Source of the DNA: an uncultured Clostridia bacterium
GTDB lineage: Bacteria; Bacillota; Clostridia; Oscillospirales; Ruminococcaceae
Reading direction: 5' to 3'
DNA length: 10,852 bases
Assembly: GCA_937891895.1 (NCBI GenBank)
Contig: CALATN010000143.1
Span: forward strand, 1-10,852
In this document: one piece after another, positions 1 through 5,955 of the stretch
Layout: the number at the start of each line of letters is the position of its first letter
Position numbering within the stretch: position 1 is the stretch's first letter
Notes under the pieces: generated by a model
Told to the model about the DNA's origin: nothing
The model's input: only the letters and a program-made list of their open reading frames with translations
The model's database searches: none
Translations under genes and position numbers: made by a program

Positions 1-83
1 CCTCAGAAAGGTTTTCCCCAGTGGGTTCCCACAATCCTCGCTAAATTATAATTTAACACGCTTGGCATAAAAAACTTAATACA

Positions 84-129
84 TTTGTAAATTTACATTA
101 TTTACAAAGAAAACGTTTTAGTGTATAAT
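84..129 (+). promoter_or_regulatory. Sigma-A promoter of the pullulanase gene with embedded palindromes
   Basis: A -35 box TTTACA (101-106) and a perfect -10 box TATAAT (124-129) are separated by 17 bp, 35 bp before the TTG start. The spacer contains the perfect palindrome AAAACGTTTT (110-119), whose ACGT centre resembles operators of LacI/MalR/CcpA-family sugar regulators. A second, 9-bp inverted repeat, TTTGTAAAT (84-92) and ATTTACAAA (100-108), overlaps the -35 box. The promoter call is direct sequence matching; regulator identity is inference. Bases 1-83 hold no gene that I can see, only a small GTGGG-TT-CCCAC palindrome at 21-32. Confidence 0.75.
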
Positions 130-149
130 TACAATATATGACTATTTCT

Positions 150-166
150 AAGGGGCTGTTATTTTG
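150..166 (+). promoter_or_regulatory. Ribosome binding site and TTG start of the pullulanase gene
   Basis: AAGGGG (150-155) lies 8 nt before a TTG codon at 164-166. No in-frame ATG lies close by; the first internal methionine is near residue 55, inside the CBM48-like domain, so the TTG is the credible start. Confidence 0.75.
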
Positions 167-2128
167 TTTAGCAAGATAGATGAAAGTTACGCTTTTGACG
201 GGGAGCTTGGTGCGCTGTACGAAAGAAATCAGACGGAATTCCGCGTGTGGGCGCCTGAGGCTGATAATGTTACGGTGCATCTTTACCACGATTGCCGTGA
301 CGAGAAGCCTTATCGCAACCTGCCTATGACAAAGGACAAGAATGGCGTATGGACAAAGGTTGCTCACGGTGACCTTGACGGGGTTTACTATACCTATGTA
401 ATGAATTATGACGGAATTGAGCAGGAAACTGTTGATATATATTCGAGAAGTGCAGGCGTAAACGGTGCAATGGGTATGGTGCTTGACCTTGAAAGTTGTA
501 ACCCTGCGGGCTGGGAAAATCAGGACTATGTAAAGCTTGAGCATCCTACTGACGCTTGTGTTTACGAGCTTCACGTCCGTGACTTTTCCATTGACAAGAG
601 CGGTAATTTCTGCTACAAGGGACGCTTCCTTGCGTTTATTGAAAATGGTGTTGTAAATGCGGCGGGAGATAAAATCGGTATTGACCATATCAAGGAAATG
701 GGCGTGACACACGTTCAGCTTATGCCGATTTTTGACTATGAGAGAATTGACGAAACAAACCTCCATAAGCCGCAGTTCAACTGGGGCTATGACCCGAGAA
801 ACTTCAATTCCCCCGAAGGCTCCTACTCCACAAACCCCTTTGACGGAAGAACAAGGGTTGCGGAGCTGAAAAGACTTGTTTACGCACTTCACAGACAGGG
901 CATCGGCGTAATAATGGACGTTGTCTACAACCACACTTTTGCAACGGCTGACTCCTGCTTCAACAAGACTTATCCAAAGTATTACTACAGACTCTGGGGC
1001 GAAAACGGCGAGTATTTCAGCAACGGAAGCGGCTGCGGAAATGAGTTTGCTACAGAAAGAAAAATGGCGAGAAAGTTCATCGTGGACAGCATCTGCTACT
1101 GGGCAAAGGAATACAAGATTGACGGTTTCCGTTTTGACCTTATGGGACTTTACGATATTGAAACACTGAACGAGATTTCCGCACGTCTGAAGGAAATCAA
1201 CCCTAATGTAATTCTTTACGGCGAGGGCTGGACAGGCGGCGACTCCCCTGTAAGCTGGGAAAAGCGTGCAATGAAGCTGAATGCAAGACATACTCCCGAT
1301 TACGGCTTCTTCAGCGATGATTTCCGTGATACTATCAAGGGAAACAACTTTGAAAACCGTGATAAAGGCTATGTAAATGGTGCAAGCGGCAATGAGGAAT
1401 ACGTAAAGGAAGTAATGTGCGGCAGAATTCCGCACCCGCAGATTCCTAACCTTAAAAAGTTTGCCTGGACGGATAATCCTGTGCAGACTGTAAACTATGT
1501 TGAGGCGCACGACAACCTTACTCTCTGGGATAAGCTTTACTACACAAACGGCACTCAGAGTATTGAAACAAGAATCAAGATGGATAAGATGGCGGCGGCT
1601 ATGGTGTTTCTCGCACAGGGTATACCATTTATTCAGGCGGGACAGGAGTTCCTCCGTTCAAAGCCATTCCCCGGCGGCACGTCCTTTGACCATAACAGCT
1701 ACAATTCCCCTGATGCTATCAACAGTCTGAAGTGGGAAAGAAAGTCCGAATACAAGGACGTTGTTGAGTATTATAAGGGTCTGATTGCATTCAGAAAGGC
1801 GCACAAGGCTTTTAGAATGTACGACGGTATGGAAGTGGGCAAGAATATGCAGTTCCTTGATAAGCTTCCACAGCGTGTGACAGGCTTTATTCTCCGCGGG
1901 GACAACGAATTTGAGGAGATTGTTGTTTTCTTCAACCCTAACGAGTATCCCGTTACGCTGTTTGCTTTCGGCAAGTACGGCGTATACATCGGCGACGGCA
2001 AGGCTGGTACAGAGCCTATGCGTTATGTTGAGGGTGAGTACACGGTTGATGGGCTGGATACGATTGTCCTTGCAAGAAAGTATCCACAGCCTGAGCCTGA
2101 AGTTTATGAGGGATTAGCAACGGATTAA
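164..2128 (+). CDS. pulA: Type I pullulanase (alpha-1,6-glucan debranching enzyme), cytoplasmic
   Basis: GH13 enzyme that hydrolyses alpha-1,6 branch points of pullulan, glycogen or branched maltodextrins. The 654 residues start with a CBM48-like beta domain (about 15-110), followed by the catalytic barrel. The type I pullulanase signature NWGYDP is at 206-211. The four GH13 regions are clear: DVVYNH at 252-257; GFRFD ending in the nucleophile Asp325; the acid/base Glu354 in YGEGW; and His449-Asp450 in VEAHDN. All catalytic residues are present, and a beta-sandwich tail follows from about residue 560. There is no signal peptide, no SLH or sortase signal and no extra starch-binding module. It therefore probably acts inside the cell on imported maltodextrins or stored glycogen, unlike the large cell-surface amylopullulanases of gut Firmicutes. 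Its length fits cytoplasmic AmyX/PulA proteins. It appears monocistronic, with its own promoter and a hairpin-rich gap after it. The identification is firm; the substrate preference is inferred. Confidence 0.95.
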   Translation: MFSKIDESYAFDGELGALYERNQTEFRVWAPEADNVTVHLYHDCRDEKPYRNLPMTKDKNGVWTKVAHGDLDGVYYTYVMNYDGIEQETVDIYSRSAGVNGAMGMVLDLESCNPAGWENQDYVKLEHPTDACVYELHVRDFSIDKSGNFCYKGRFLAFIENGVVNAAGDKIGIDHIKEMGVTHVQLMPIFDYERIDETNLHKPQFNWGYDPRNFNSPEGSYSTNPFDGRTRVAELKRLVYALHRQGIGVIMDVVYNHTFATADSCFNKTYPKYYYRLWGENGEYFSNGSGCGNEFATERKMARKFIVDSICYWAKEYKIDGFRFDLMGLYDIETLNEISARLKEINPNVILYGEGWTGGDSPVSWEKRAMKLNARHTPDYGFFSDDFRDTIKGNNFENRDKGYVNGASGNEEYVKEVMCGRIPHPQIPNLKKFAWTDNPVQTVNYVEAHDNLTLWDKLYYTNGTQSIETRIKMDKMAAAMVFLAQGIPFIQAGQEFLRSKPFPGGTSFDHNSYNSPDAINSLKWERKSEYKDVVEYYKGLIAFRKAHKAFRMYDGMEVGKNMQFLDKLPQRVTGFILRGDNEFEEIVVFFNPNEYPVTLFAFGKYGVYIGDGKAGTEPMRYVEGEYTVDGLDTIVLARKYPQPEPEVYEGLATD

Positions 2129-2131
2129 AAA

Positions 2132-2176
2132 CCGAACGAAAACGTTCGGCTCAAAGGTTTGCGTTGCAAAACTTTT
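2132..2176 (+). terminator. Hairpin pair after pulA, candidate terminator
   Basis: Three bases after the stop codon is a perfect 7-bp stem, CCGAACG/CGTTCGG with an AAAA loop (2132-2149). A second, imperfect stem-loop follows at 2153-2175 (AAAGGTTTGC, loop GTT, GCAAAACTTT) and runs into a short T stretch. The second hairpin resembles the GTTTTGC-GAA-GCAAAAC hairpin at 3175-3191, so it may derive from the same repeat family. The T tract is short, so termination strength is uncertain. Confidence 0.5.
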
Positions 2177-2231
2177 AGATTTCGGAGCAACATAGAGTTA
2201 TTGTTTTCTACAAAATGGAAGGAGATTACCT

Positions 2232-3062
2232 ATGAGCAAGATTTACGAAAGACTTGAAAAATGCTACAAGTGCTTCAGGGAGAAGATTGATTTTGTGCCT
2301 GATGTGGCGCTTATTCTCGGCTCGGGTCTGGGAGATTACGCTGACGGGATAAAGATTGAGGCGACTCTCGATTACGGTGAGATTGAGGGCTTCCCCAAGT
2401 CCACAGTTGTAGGACATAAGGGCCGTTTTGTGTTCGGCTATGTGGGCGATGTAAAGGTTGTTATTATGCAGGGCAGAGTCCACTACTATGAGGGCTATCC
2501 TATGGAGGATGTTGTTCTTCCTGTGCGCCTTATGAAGATGATGGGTGCGAAAATCCTGTTCCTGACAAATGCGGCAGGCGGTGTTAATTTTGATTACCAC
2601 GCAGGCGATTTTATGCTTATTTCCGACCAGATCTGTATGGCTCCATCTCCGCTTATCGGAGAAAATGCTGACGAGCTGGGCGTGCGTTTCCCTGATATGA
2701 GCAACATCTACAACCGTGACCTGAGAGCGATTGTACGCAATGCGGCAAAGGATCTGGATATTCCGCTTCAGGAGGGCGTTTACATTCAGCTGACAGGACC
2801 TAACTATGAGTCACCTGCTGAAATCAGAATGGTAAGAACTCTCGGTGCGGACGCAGTTGGTATGTCAACAGCCTGTGAGGCGATTGCGGCAAATCACGCA
2901 GGTATGAGGGTTGTGGGTATTTCCTGCATTTCCAATATGGCTTGCGGAATTACTGAAAATCCGCTTACACACGCAGAGGTTCAGGAAACAGCTGACAGGG
3001 TTGCACCGCTTTTCAAGAAGCTGGTTACCGAGTCGATTATCAGATTGGGGAAAGAAGTTTGA
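2232..3062 (+). CDS. punA: Purine nucleoside phosphorylase (trimeric, PNP/MTAP family 2)
   Basis: It cleaves purine (deoxy)nucleosides with phosphate to a free base and (deoxy)ribose-1-phosphate in cytoplasmic purine salvage. The 276 residues match the usual family length. Visible motifs are the N-terminal phosphate loop LILGSGLG with Ser31; His62 in GHKGRF; Arg82 and His84 in QGRVHYYEG; TNAAGG at 112-117; TGPNYESPAE with Glu193; GADAVGMST with Met211-Ser212; and SNMACG with Asn235. By alignment to human PNP, Glu193 and Asn235 correspond to Glu201 and Asn243, the pair that reads 6-oxopurines. Inosine and guanosine are therefore the expected substrates rather than methylthioadenosine. The ATG follows a strong GGAAGGAG site (2217-2224). 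I see no convincing promoter in the 103-bp gap, so it may depend on readthrough from pulA or on a weak promoter. The symbol punA/pnp varies between genomes. Confidence 0.93.
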   Translation: MSKIYERLEKCYKCFREKIDFVPDVALILGSGLGDYADGIKIEATLDYGEIEGFPKSTVVGHKGRFVFGYVGDVKVVIMQGRVHYYEGYPMEDVVLPVRLMKMMGAKILFLTNAAGGVNFDYHAGDFMLISDQICMAPSPLIGENADELGVRFPDMSNIYNRDLRAIVRNAAKDLDIPLQEGVYIQLTGPNYESPAEIRMVRTLGADAVGMSTACEAIAANHAGMRVVGISCISNMACGITENPLTHAEVQETADRVAPLFKKLVTESIIRLGKEV

Positions 3063-3076
3063 TTTGAGAAAATAAC

Positions 3077-3155
3077 GGGTTTCCAAAGGGAACGGTGTTC
3101 CCTTTGGTGAGGTTTTTAGGGGCAAAGCCCCTAAATCGCTCTCCACAGAGAGCGA
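3077..3155 (+). repeat. Left end of the hairpin element (three stem-loops)
   Basis: Hairpin 1 is CCAAAGGGAAC-GGT-GTTCCCTTTGG (3083-3107). Hairpin 2 is TTTAGGGGC with loop AAA and GCCCCTAAA (3115-3135). Hairpin 3 is TCGCTCTC with loop CACA and GAGAGCGA (3136-3155). All three stems are perfect. The same three, in the same order and spacing, open the second copy at 10772. Confidence 0.9.
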
Positions 3156-3195
3156 AATTCTTTCTTGCGCCAACGTTTTGCGAAGCAAAACTTGC

Positions 3196-3219
3196 AAACA
3201 AAAGCTTGCTTTTGTTTTT
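3196..3219 (+). terminator. Hairpin with T tract inside the array, possible terminator of the phosphorylase transcript
   Basis: AAACAAAAGC (3196-3205) pairs with GCTTTTGTTT (3208-3217), and the T run continues to 3219. Of the hairpins in the array, this is one that ends in a T stretch on the + strand, as an intrinsic terminator would. The stem is AT-rich, so efficiency is doubtful. Confidence 0.35.
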
Positions 3220-3492
3220 CGCAGATGCCGCCTGAGAAGCGCTCCGAAAAAGTGAATTTTGAAGCGGCAAGCTTCAAAAGAGAAAATCCCTGCAAGAGAG
3301 GGATTTTCTAACAGTGACGAAGTCACTGCGTTTCTATAGAGATAAAAGAAAGTACGTCAAAAACGTGTCACTGGCACGTTTTTGAGGATAAATTCAATGT
3401 AATTGCAACAAGGAGAAGCGGTCGTGTCCGCTTCTCCTCGAAATGCTGTCGCATTTCTCACCTCTTTCTCCGTTTTGAACAATAGGAGAGTT

Positions 3493-3539
3493 TCGCCGTC
3501 TGCGGACGGCGACCAAAGGACTTTGCCCTTTGGAAACCC
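3493..3539 (-). repeat. Right end of the hairpin element: diverged inverted copy of the left end
   Basis: Read on the minus strand, this begins GGGTTTCCAAAGGG, exactly as the left end does. It then gives a CCAAAGG/CCTTTGG hairpin (3513-3533) and, directly after it, TCGCCGTC-CGCA-GACGGCGA (3493-3512). The latter matches left-end hairpin 3 except at two stem positions, and both of those changes are compensated on the opposite arm. The middle TTTAGGGGC hairpin of the left end is missing here. Confidence 0.8.
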
Positions 3540-3540
3540 A

Positions 3541-3574
3541 CCACCTTTGAAAAGGTGGACGAAACTTTTAATAT
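3541..3574 (+). promoter_or_regulatory. Weak promoter candidate for the phosphoesterase gene, overlapping the last hairpin
   Basis: A TTTGAA hexamer (3546-3551) and TAATAT (3569-3574) are 17 bp apart, about 34 bp upstream of the ATG at 3608. The -35 part lies in the loop and right arm of the terminal CCACCTTT/AAAGGTGG hairpin (3541-3558). Both boxes deviate from consensus, so this is tentative. Confidence 0.3.
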
Positions 3575-3607
3575 TTGCATTTCAGACTTTGAAGGTGAAA
3601 CAAAACT

Positions 3608-4423
3608 ATGACAAAAGAAGCAAAAAAATCAAAGTGGGAGAAACGTTCCACTTACATAATCCTCGGCTGGCTGCTTATCCTGGCGGCGATTGCCTGTGAT
3701 GTGGGGATAACCGTGCCCCGTTACGAATTTGTCACGGACAAGGTAAGCGAGGATATGAGAATTGTTCTGCTGACCGATTTCCACAGCAGCAGCTACGGCG
3801 CAAATCAACAGGTCCTGCTTGATGTTGTTGATAAGCAGCAGCCCGATTTTATCCTGCTTGCAGGTGATATTATGGAGGAAAAACGTCCTCACGAAAACAG
3901 CATTGAACTGCTTTCTCAGCTTGCAGAAAAGTATCCTTGTTACTACACCACAGGAAACCACGAGGAATGGTCGGGCGAGGTTGACAATATCAAGAAAATC
4001 GTTGACGAGTGCGGCGTGGAAATTTTAGAGGGCGAGTACGTGGATTTTGGTGAAATACGAATTTGCGGTGTGGAAAATTCGTTGTACGGTGAGCAGTACG
4101 CAAACTGCGTAAATGCGGCTGGGGAGAAATTCACGGTGCTTATGTCACATCGTCCCGATCACGTTGATTTGTACAGCGGCAACAATTTCGATCTTGTTGT
4201 GTGCGGTCACGCTCACGGCGGACAGGTGCGTATTCCATTTCTTCTGAACGGTTTGTATGCGCCTAATCAGGGAGCTTTCCCTGACTATGCAGGAGGACAC
4301 TACACTCTTGCTGACGGCACCACTGAAATGGTTGTAAGTCGTGGCCTTTGCAAGAATATTGTGCCGCGTGTGTTCAATCAGCCTGAGGTTGTGGTGATTG
4401 ATATTGCTGCGGAAAATGAATAA
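3608..4423 (+). CDS. Membrane-anchored calcineurin-like metallophosphoesterase (YkuE/YaeI type)
   Basis: This is a binuclear-metal phosphohydrolase of the calcineurin-like superfamily, 271 residues. A positively charged N-terminus (residues 1-13, rich in Lys and Arg) is followed by one hydrophobic segment at about 15-36. This suggests an N-terminal membrane anchor with the catalytic domain outside the cytoplasm. The full metal-site motif set is present: Asp57-x-His59; Gly-Asp87; GNHE at 116-119; His181 in SHRPD; and GHAHGG with His201 and His203. The nearest described families are B. subtilis YkuE and E. coli YaeI, related to UDP-2,3-diacylglucosamine pyrophosphatases. The real substrate here cannot be read from sequence. 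The start is supported by AAGGTGA (3592-3598), 9 nt before the ATG. The gene stands alone between the hairpin element and the argG promoter region. Family assignment is firm; substrate and topology are inferred. Confidence 0.88.
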   Translation: MTKEAKKSKWEKRSTYIILGWLLILAAIACDVGITVPRYEFVTDKVSEDMRIVLLTDFHSSSYGANQQVLLDVVDKQQPDFILLAGDIMEEKRPHENSIELLSQLAEKYPCYYTTGNHEEWSGEVDNIKKIVDECGVEILEGEYVDFGEIRICGVENSLYGEQYANCVNAAGEKFTVLMSHRPDHVDLYSGNNFDLVVCGHAHGGQVRIPFLLNGLYAPNQGAFPDYAGGHYTLADGTTEMVVSRGLCKNIVPRVFNQPEVVVIDIAAENE

Positions 4424-4443
4424 TGATATGAATATATGCAAAA

Positions 4444-4480
4444 TATGCACTGTATAACTGCATAAAAGCAAAAATATACA
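4444..4480 (+). promoter_or_regulatory. Candidate arginine-regulator site upstream of argG
   Basis: TGTATAACTGCATAAA (4451-4466) matches 15 of 16 bases of the motif at 9691-9706 upstream of argC. Here it is framed by an inverted repeat TATGCA (4444-4449) and TGCATA (4459-4464). AAAAATATACA (4470-4480), also present before argC, follows. It resembles the AT-rich, TGNAT-containing ARG boxes bound by ArgR/AhrC but does not fit the classical 18-bp palindrome exactly. It lies about 65 bp upstream of the -35 box. Confidence 0.5.
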
Positions 4481-4530
4481 CCAAATAATGAATATTACTA
4501 AATGTTTTTATAAAAATATGCAGAAAGCAC

Positions 4531-4558
4531 TTGACAAAGCATATTTATGGTGTATAAT
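4531..4558 (+). promoter_or_regulatory. argG promoter
   Basis: A perfect TTGACA (4531-4536) and a perfect TATAAT (4553-4558) are separated by 16 bp. Transcription would begin near 4565, giving a leader of about 50 nt. This is the best consensus promoter in the window and matches the highly biased codon use of argG. Confidence 0.85.
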
Positions 4559-4604
4559 AAGGATTGTAATCGTAAAATAAACAGTTTTAAGCTGTAAAAA
4601 TAAT

Positions 4605-4620
4605 GGAGGAATTTATCATG
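4605..4620 (+). promoter_or_regulatory. argG ribosome binding site that decides the start
   Basis: GGAGGA (4605-4610) lies 7 nt before the ATG at 4618. An in-frame ATG at 4603 overlaps this site and has no site of its own, so 4618 is the start. It also gives the usual MAK... N-terminus of the family. Confidence 0.85.
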
Positions 4621-5847
4621 GCTAAAGAAATCAAAAAGGTTGTCCTTGCTTACTCAGGCGGACTTGATACTTCTATCATCATTCCGTGGCTCAAGGAAAA
4701 CTACAACAACTGTGAAGTAATCGCTGTTTCAGGTGACGTTGGACAGGGCACAGAGCTTGACGGTCTTGAAGAAAAGGCTATCAAGACAGGCGCTTCCAAG
4801 CTTTATATCGAAGACCTCAACAAGGAATTCGTTGAAGAATTCGTATTCCCAACTCTCAAGGCTCAGGCTGTTTATGAGGGCAAGTATCTTCTCGGTACTT
4901 CCTTTGCACGTCCTATCATCGCTAAGAGAATCGTTGAAATCGCTCTTGCTGAAGGCGCTGACGCTATCTGCCACGGCTGCACAGGTAAGGGTAACGACCA
5001 GGTAAGATTTGAACTTACAATCAAGGCTTTTGCTCCTGATATGGAAATCATCGCTCCTTGGAGAATCTGGGATATCAAGTCCAGAGATGAAGAAATCGAC
5101 TATGCAGAGGCTCACAACATTCCTCTTAAGATCAACAGAGAAACAAACTATTCCAAGGATAAGAACCTCTGGCACCTTTCCCACGAAGGTCTTGACCTCG
5201 AAGATCCTGCAAATGAACCACAGTACGAGAAGGAAGGCTTCCTCGAACTGGGCGTTTCTCCAATCCAGGCTCCTGACAAGCCTACATATGTAACAATCCA
5301 CTTCGAACAGGGTGTTCCTACAGCTATCGACGGCGTTGAAATGGACGGCGTTTCCATCATCAAGAAGCTCAACGAGCTTGGCGGCGCAAACGGTATCGGT
5401 CTTGCTGACATCGTTGAAAATCGTCTTGTTGGTATGAAGTCCAGAGGCGTTTACGAAACACCGGGCGGAACAATTCTTTACCACGCTCACGATGTTCTCG
5501 AAACAATCACTCTCGACAAGGCTACACAGAGAATGAAGCAGAAGCTCGCTATCGACTTTGCTGATATTGTTTACAACGGTCAGTGGTACACACCTCTCCG
5601 TGAGGCTCTTTCCGCTTTCGTTGACAAGACTCAGGAAACAGTTACAGGTGATGTTAAGCTCAAGCTTTACAAGGGCAACATCATCAACGCTGGCGTAACT
5701 TCTCCATACACACTCTATGATGAAGAAGTTGCTACATTTGACGAGGACGATGTTTACGATCAGAAGGATTCTGCAGGCTTCATCAACCTCTTTGGTCTTC
5801 CAATCAAGGTTAAGGCTAAGCTTGACGCTAAGAGAAACAACAAGTAA
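4618..5847 (+). CDS. argG: Argininosuccinate synthase
   Basis: It joins citrulline and aspartate with ATP to form argininosuccinate, the penultimate step of arginine synthesis, in the cytoplasm. The 409 residues match the usual length. The N-type ATP pyrophosphatase P-loop AYSGGLDTS is at 11-19, and the second family signature G-x-T-x-K-G-N-D-x-x-R-F is at 120-131. The conserved GRPI-equivalent region (ARPIIAKR) and the C-terminal region are also present, so the enzyme looks intact. Codon use is strongly biased (mostly AAC, ATC, TTC, AAG, GCT), unlike the two lipoprotein genes downstream, which suggests high expression. It has its own consensus promoter and a terminator-like hairpin after the stop. 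argH, usually the next gene, is found about 2.4 kb further on. The identification is certain; arginine control is inferred from the shared motif with argC. Confidence 0.98.
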   Translation: MAKEIKKVVLAYSGGLDTSIIIPWLKENYNNCEVIAVSGDVGQGTELDGLEEKAIKTGASKLYIEDLNKEFVEEFVFPTLKAQAVYEGKYLLGTSFARPIIAKRIVEIALAEGADAICHGCTGKGNDQVRFELTIKAFAPDMEIIAPWRIWDIKSRDEEIDYAEAHNIPLKINRETNYSKDKNLWHLSHEGLDLEDPANEPQYEKEGFLELGVSPIQAPDKPTYVTIHFEQGVPTAIDGVEMDGVSIIKKLNELGGANGIGLADIVENRLVGMKSRGVYETPGGTILYHAHDVLETITLDKATQRMKQKLAIDFADIVYNGQWYTPLREALSAFVDKTQETVTGDVKLKLYKGNIINAGVTSPYTLYDEEVATFDEDDVYDQKDSAGFINLFGLPIKVKAKLDAKRNNK

Positions 5848-5852
5848 GTTTC

Positions 5853-5882
5853 TTGAATAAGTTTCGGGGCGAAAGGTATAAT
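5853..5882 (+). promoter_or_regulatory. Possible promoter of the lipoprotein genes, inside the argG terminator
   Basis: TTGAAT (5853-5858) and TATAAT (5877-5882) are 18 bp apart. The -10 box forms part of the left arm of the hairpin that follows argG, so initiation would fall within the stem-loop, about 65 bp before the preferred TTG start at 5953. The match is decent but the location is unusual. Confidence 0.35.
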
Positions 5883-5930
5883 TCGGCAAATTTTGCGCAG
5901 AATTATGCCCCGCCCCTTTGTTCGTTTTTT
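5865..5930 (+). terminator. Intrinsic terminator after argG
   Basis: GGGGCG (5866-5871) can pair with CGCCCC (5911-5916). Alternatively CGGGGC (5865-5870) pairs with GCCCCG (5907-5912). Inner pairing is TATAATTC/GAATTAT (5877-5884 with 5900-5906) and GCAAA/TTTGC. A T-rich run ending in six T (5925-5930) follows. The arrangement fits a Rho-independent terminator with a long, interrupted stem. Confidence 0.65.
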
Positions 5931-5938
5931 GGGTAAGG

Positions 5939-5955
5939 AAAGGGTGACGGATTTG
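5939..5955 (+). promoter_or_regulatory. Ribosome binding site and TTG start of the DUF3298 lipoprotein gene
   Basis: A purine-rich AAGGAAAGGGTGA stretch ends at 5946, 6 nt before the TTG at 5953-5955. In-frame alternatives are TTG 5893, within the terminator hairpin, and GTG 5944, only 3 nt from its site. Only 5953 gives a compact SP-II signal peptide. Confidence 0.6.

Larger units (their letters stand above)
3077..3558. repeat. Multi-hairpin intergenic element with inverted ends
   Basis: This stretch lies in the 545-bp gap between the phosphorylase and phosphoesterase genes and holds no credible gene. It is almost entirely stem-loops, outer limits: 3083-3107 (11-bp stem), 3115-3135 (9), 3136-3155 (8), 3175-3191 (7), 3196-3217 (10), 3257-3279 (9), 3281-3309 (11), 3312-3328 (7), 3358-3384 (10), 3411-3438 (11), 3440-3457 (7), 3493-3512 (8), 3513-3533 (7) and 3541-3558 (7-8). 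Except for 3541-3558 they lie between GGGTTTCCAAAGGG (3077-3090) and its exact reverse complement (3526-3539). The first 81 bases recur at 10772-10852. No transposase gene is inside and no obvious target duplication flanks it. It is best described as a MITE/REP-like palindromic element or a structured RNA locus. The structure is seen directly; the class is inference. Confidence 0.85.

Noticed and set aside
21..32. GTGGG-TT-CCCAC palindrome as terminator of an upstream gene
   Set aside because: The stem is 5 bp with a 2-nt loop and no T tract follows; no upstream gene is visible to judge against.
98..1510. 470-codon open frame on the minus strand
   Set aside because: It lies opposite the pullulanase gene, which has every catalytic motif. 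The minus frame has no recognisable domain and is open because of biased codon use on the coding strand.
2865..3326. Minus-strand open frames across the phosphorylase 3' end and the hairpin array
   Set aside because: Composition follows the hairpins and the antisense of a real gene; no start signal and no recognisable motif.
3077..3558. CRISPR array or integron attC array
   Set aside because: There is no constant repeat with regular spacing. The hairpins differ in sequence, and there are no cas or integrase genes nearby.
3403..3699. Possible 98-codon gene on the + strand in the hairpin region
   Set aside because: Its first half is translated palindromes and its second half overlaps the phosphoesterase gene in another frame. 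No credible ribosome site or protein pattern.
4580..4594. ACAG...CTGT hairpin in the argG leader as a riboswitch or attenuator
   Set aside because: The stem is only 4 bp with no leader peptide or competing structure, too little to support regulation.
4603..4617. Upstream ATG giving argG a five-residue N-terminal extension
   Set aside because: This ATG overlaps the GGAGGA ribosome site of the ATG at 4618 and has no site of its own.
4729..5889. 386-codon open frame on the minus strand
   Set aside because: It is the antisense shadow of argG, a highly codon-biased gene; no domain pattern and no ribosome site.
5893..5952. Longer N-terminus for the DUF3298 lipoprotein starting at TTG 5893
   Set aside because: It would begin within the argG terminator hairpin and place an Arg/Pro-rich extension before a signal peptide that is complete when started at 5953.
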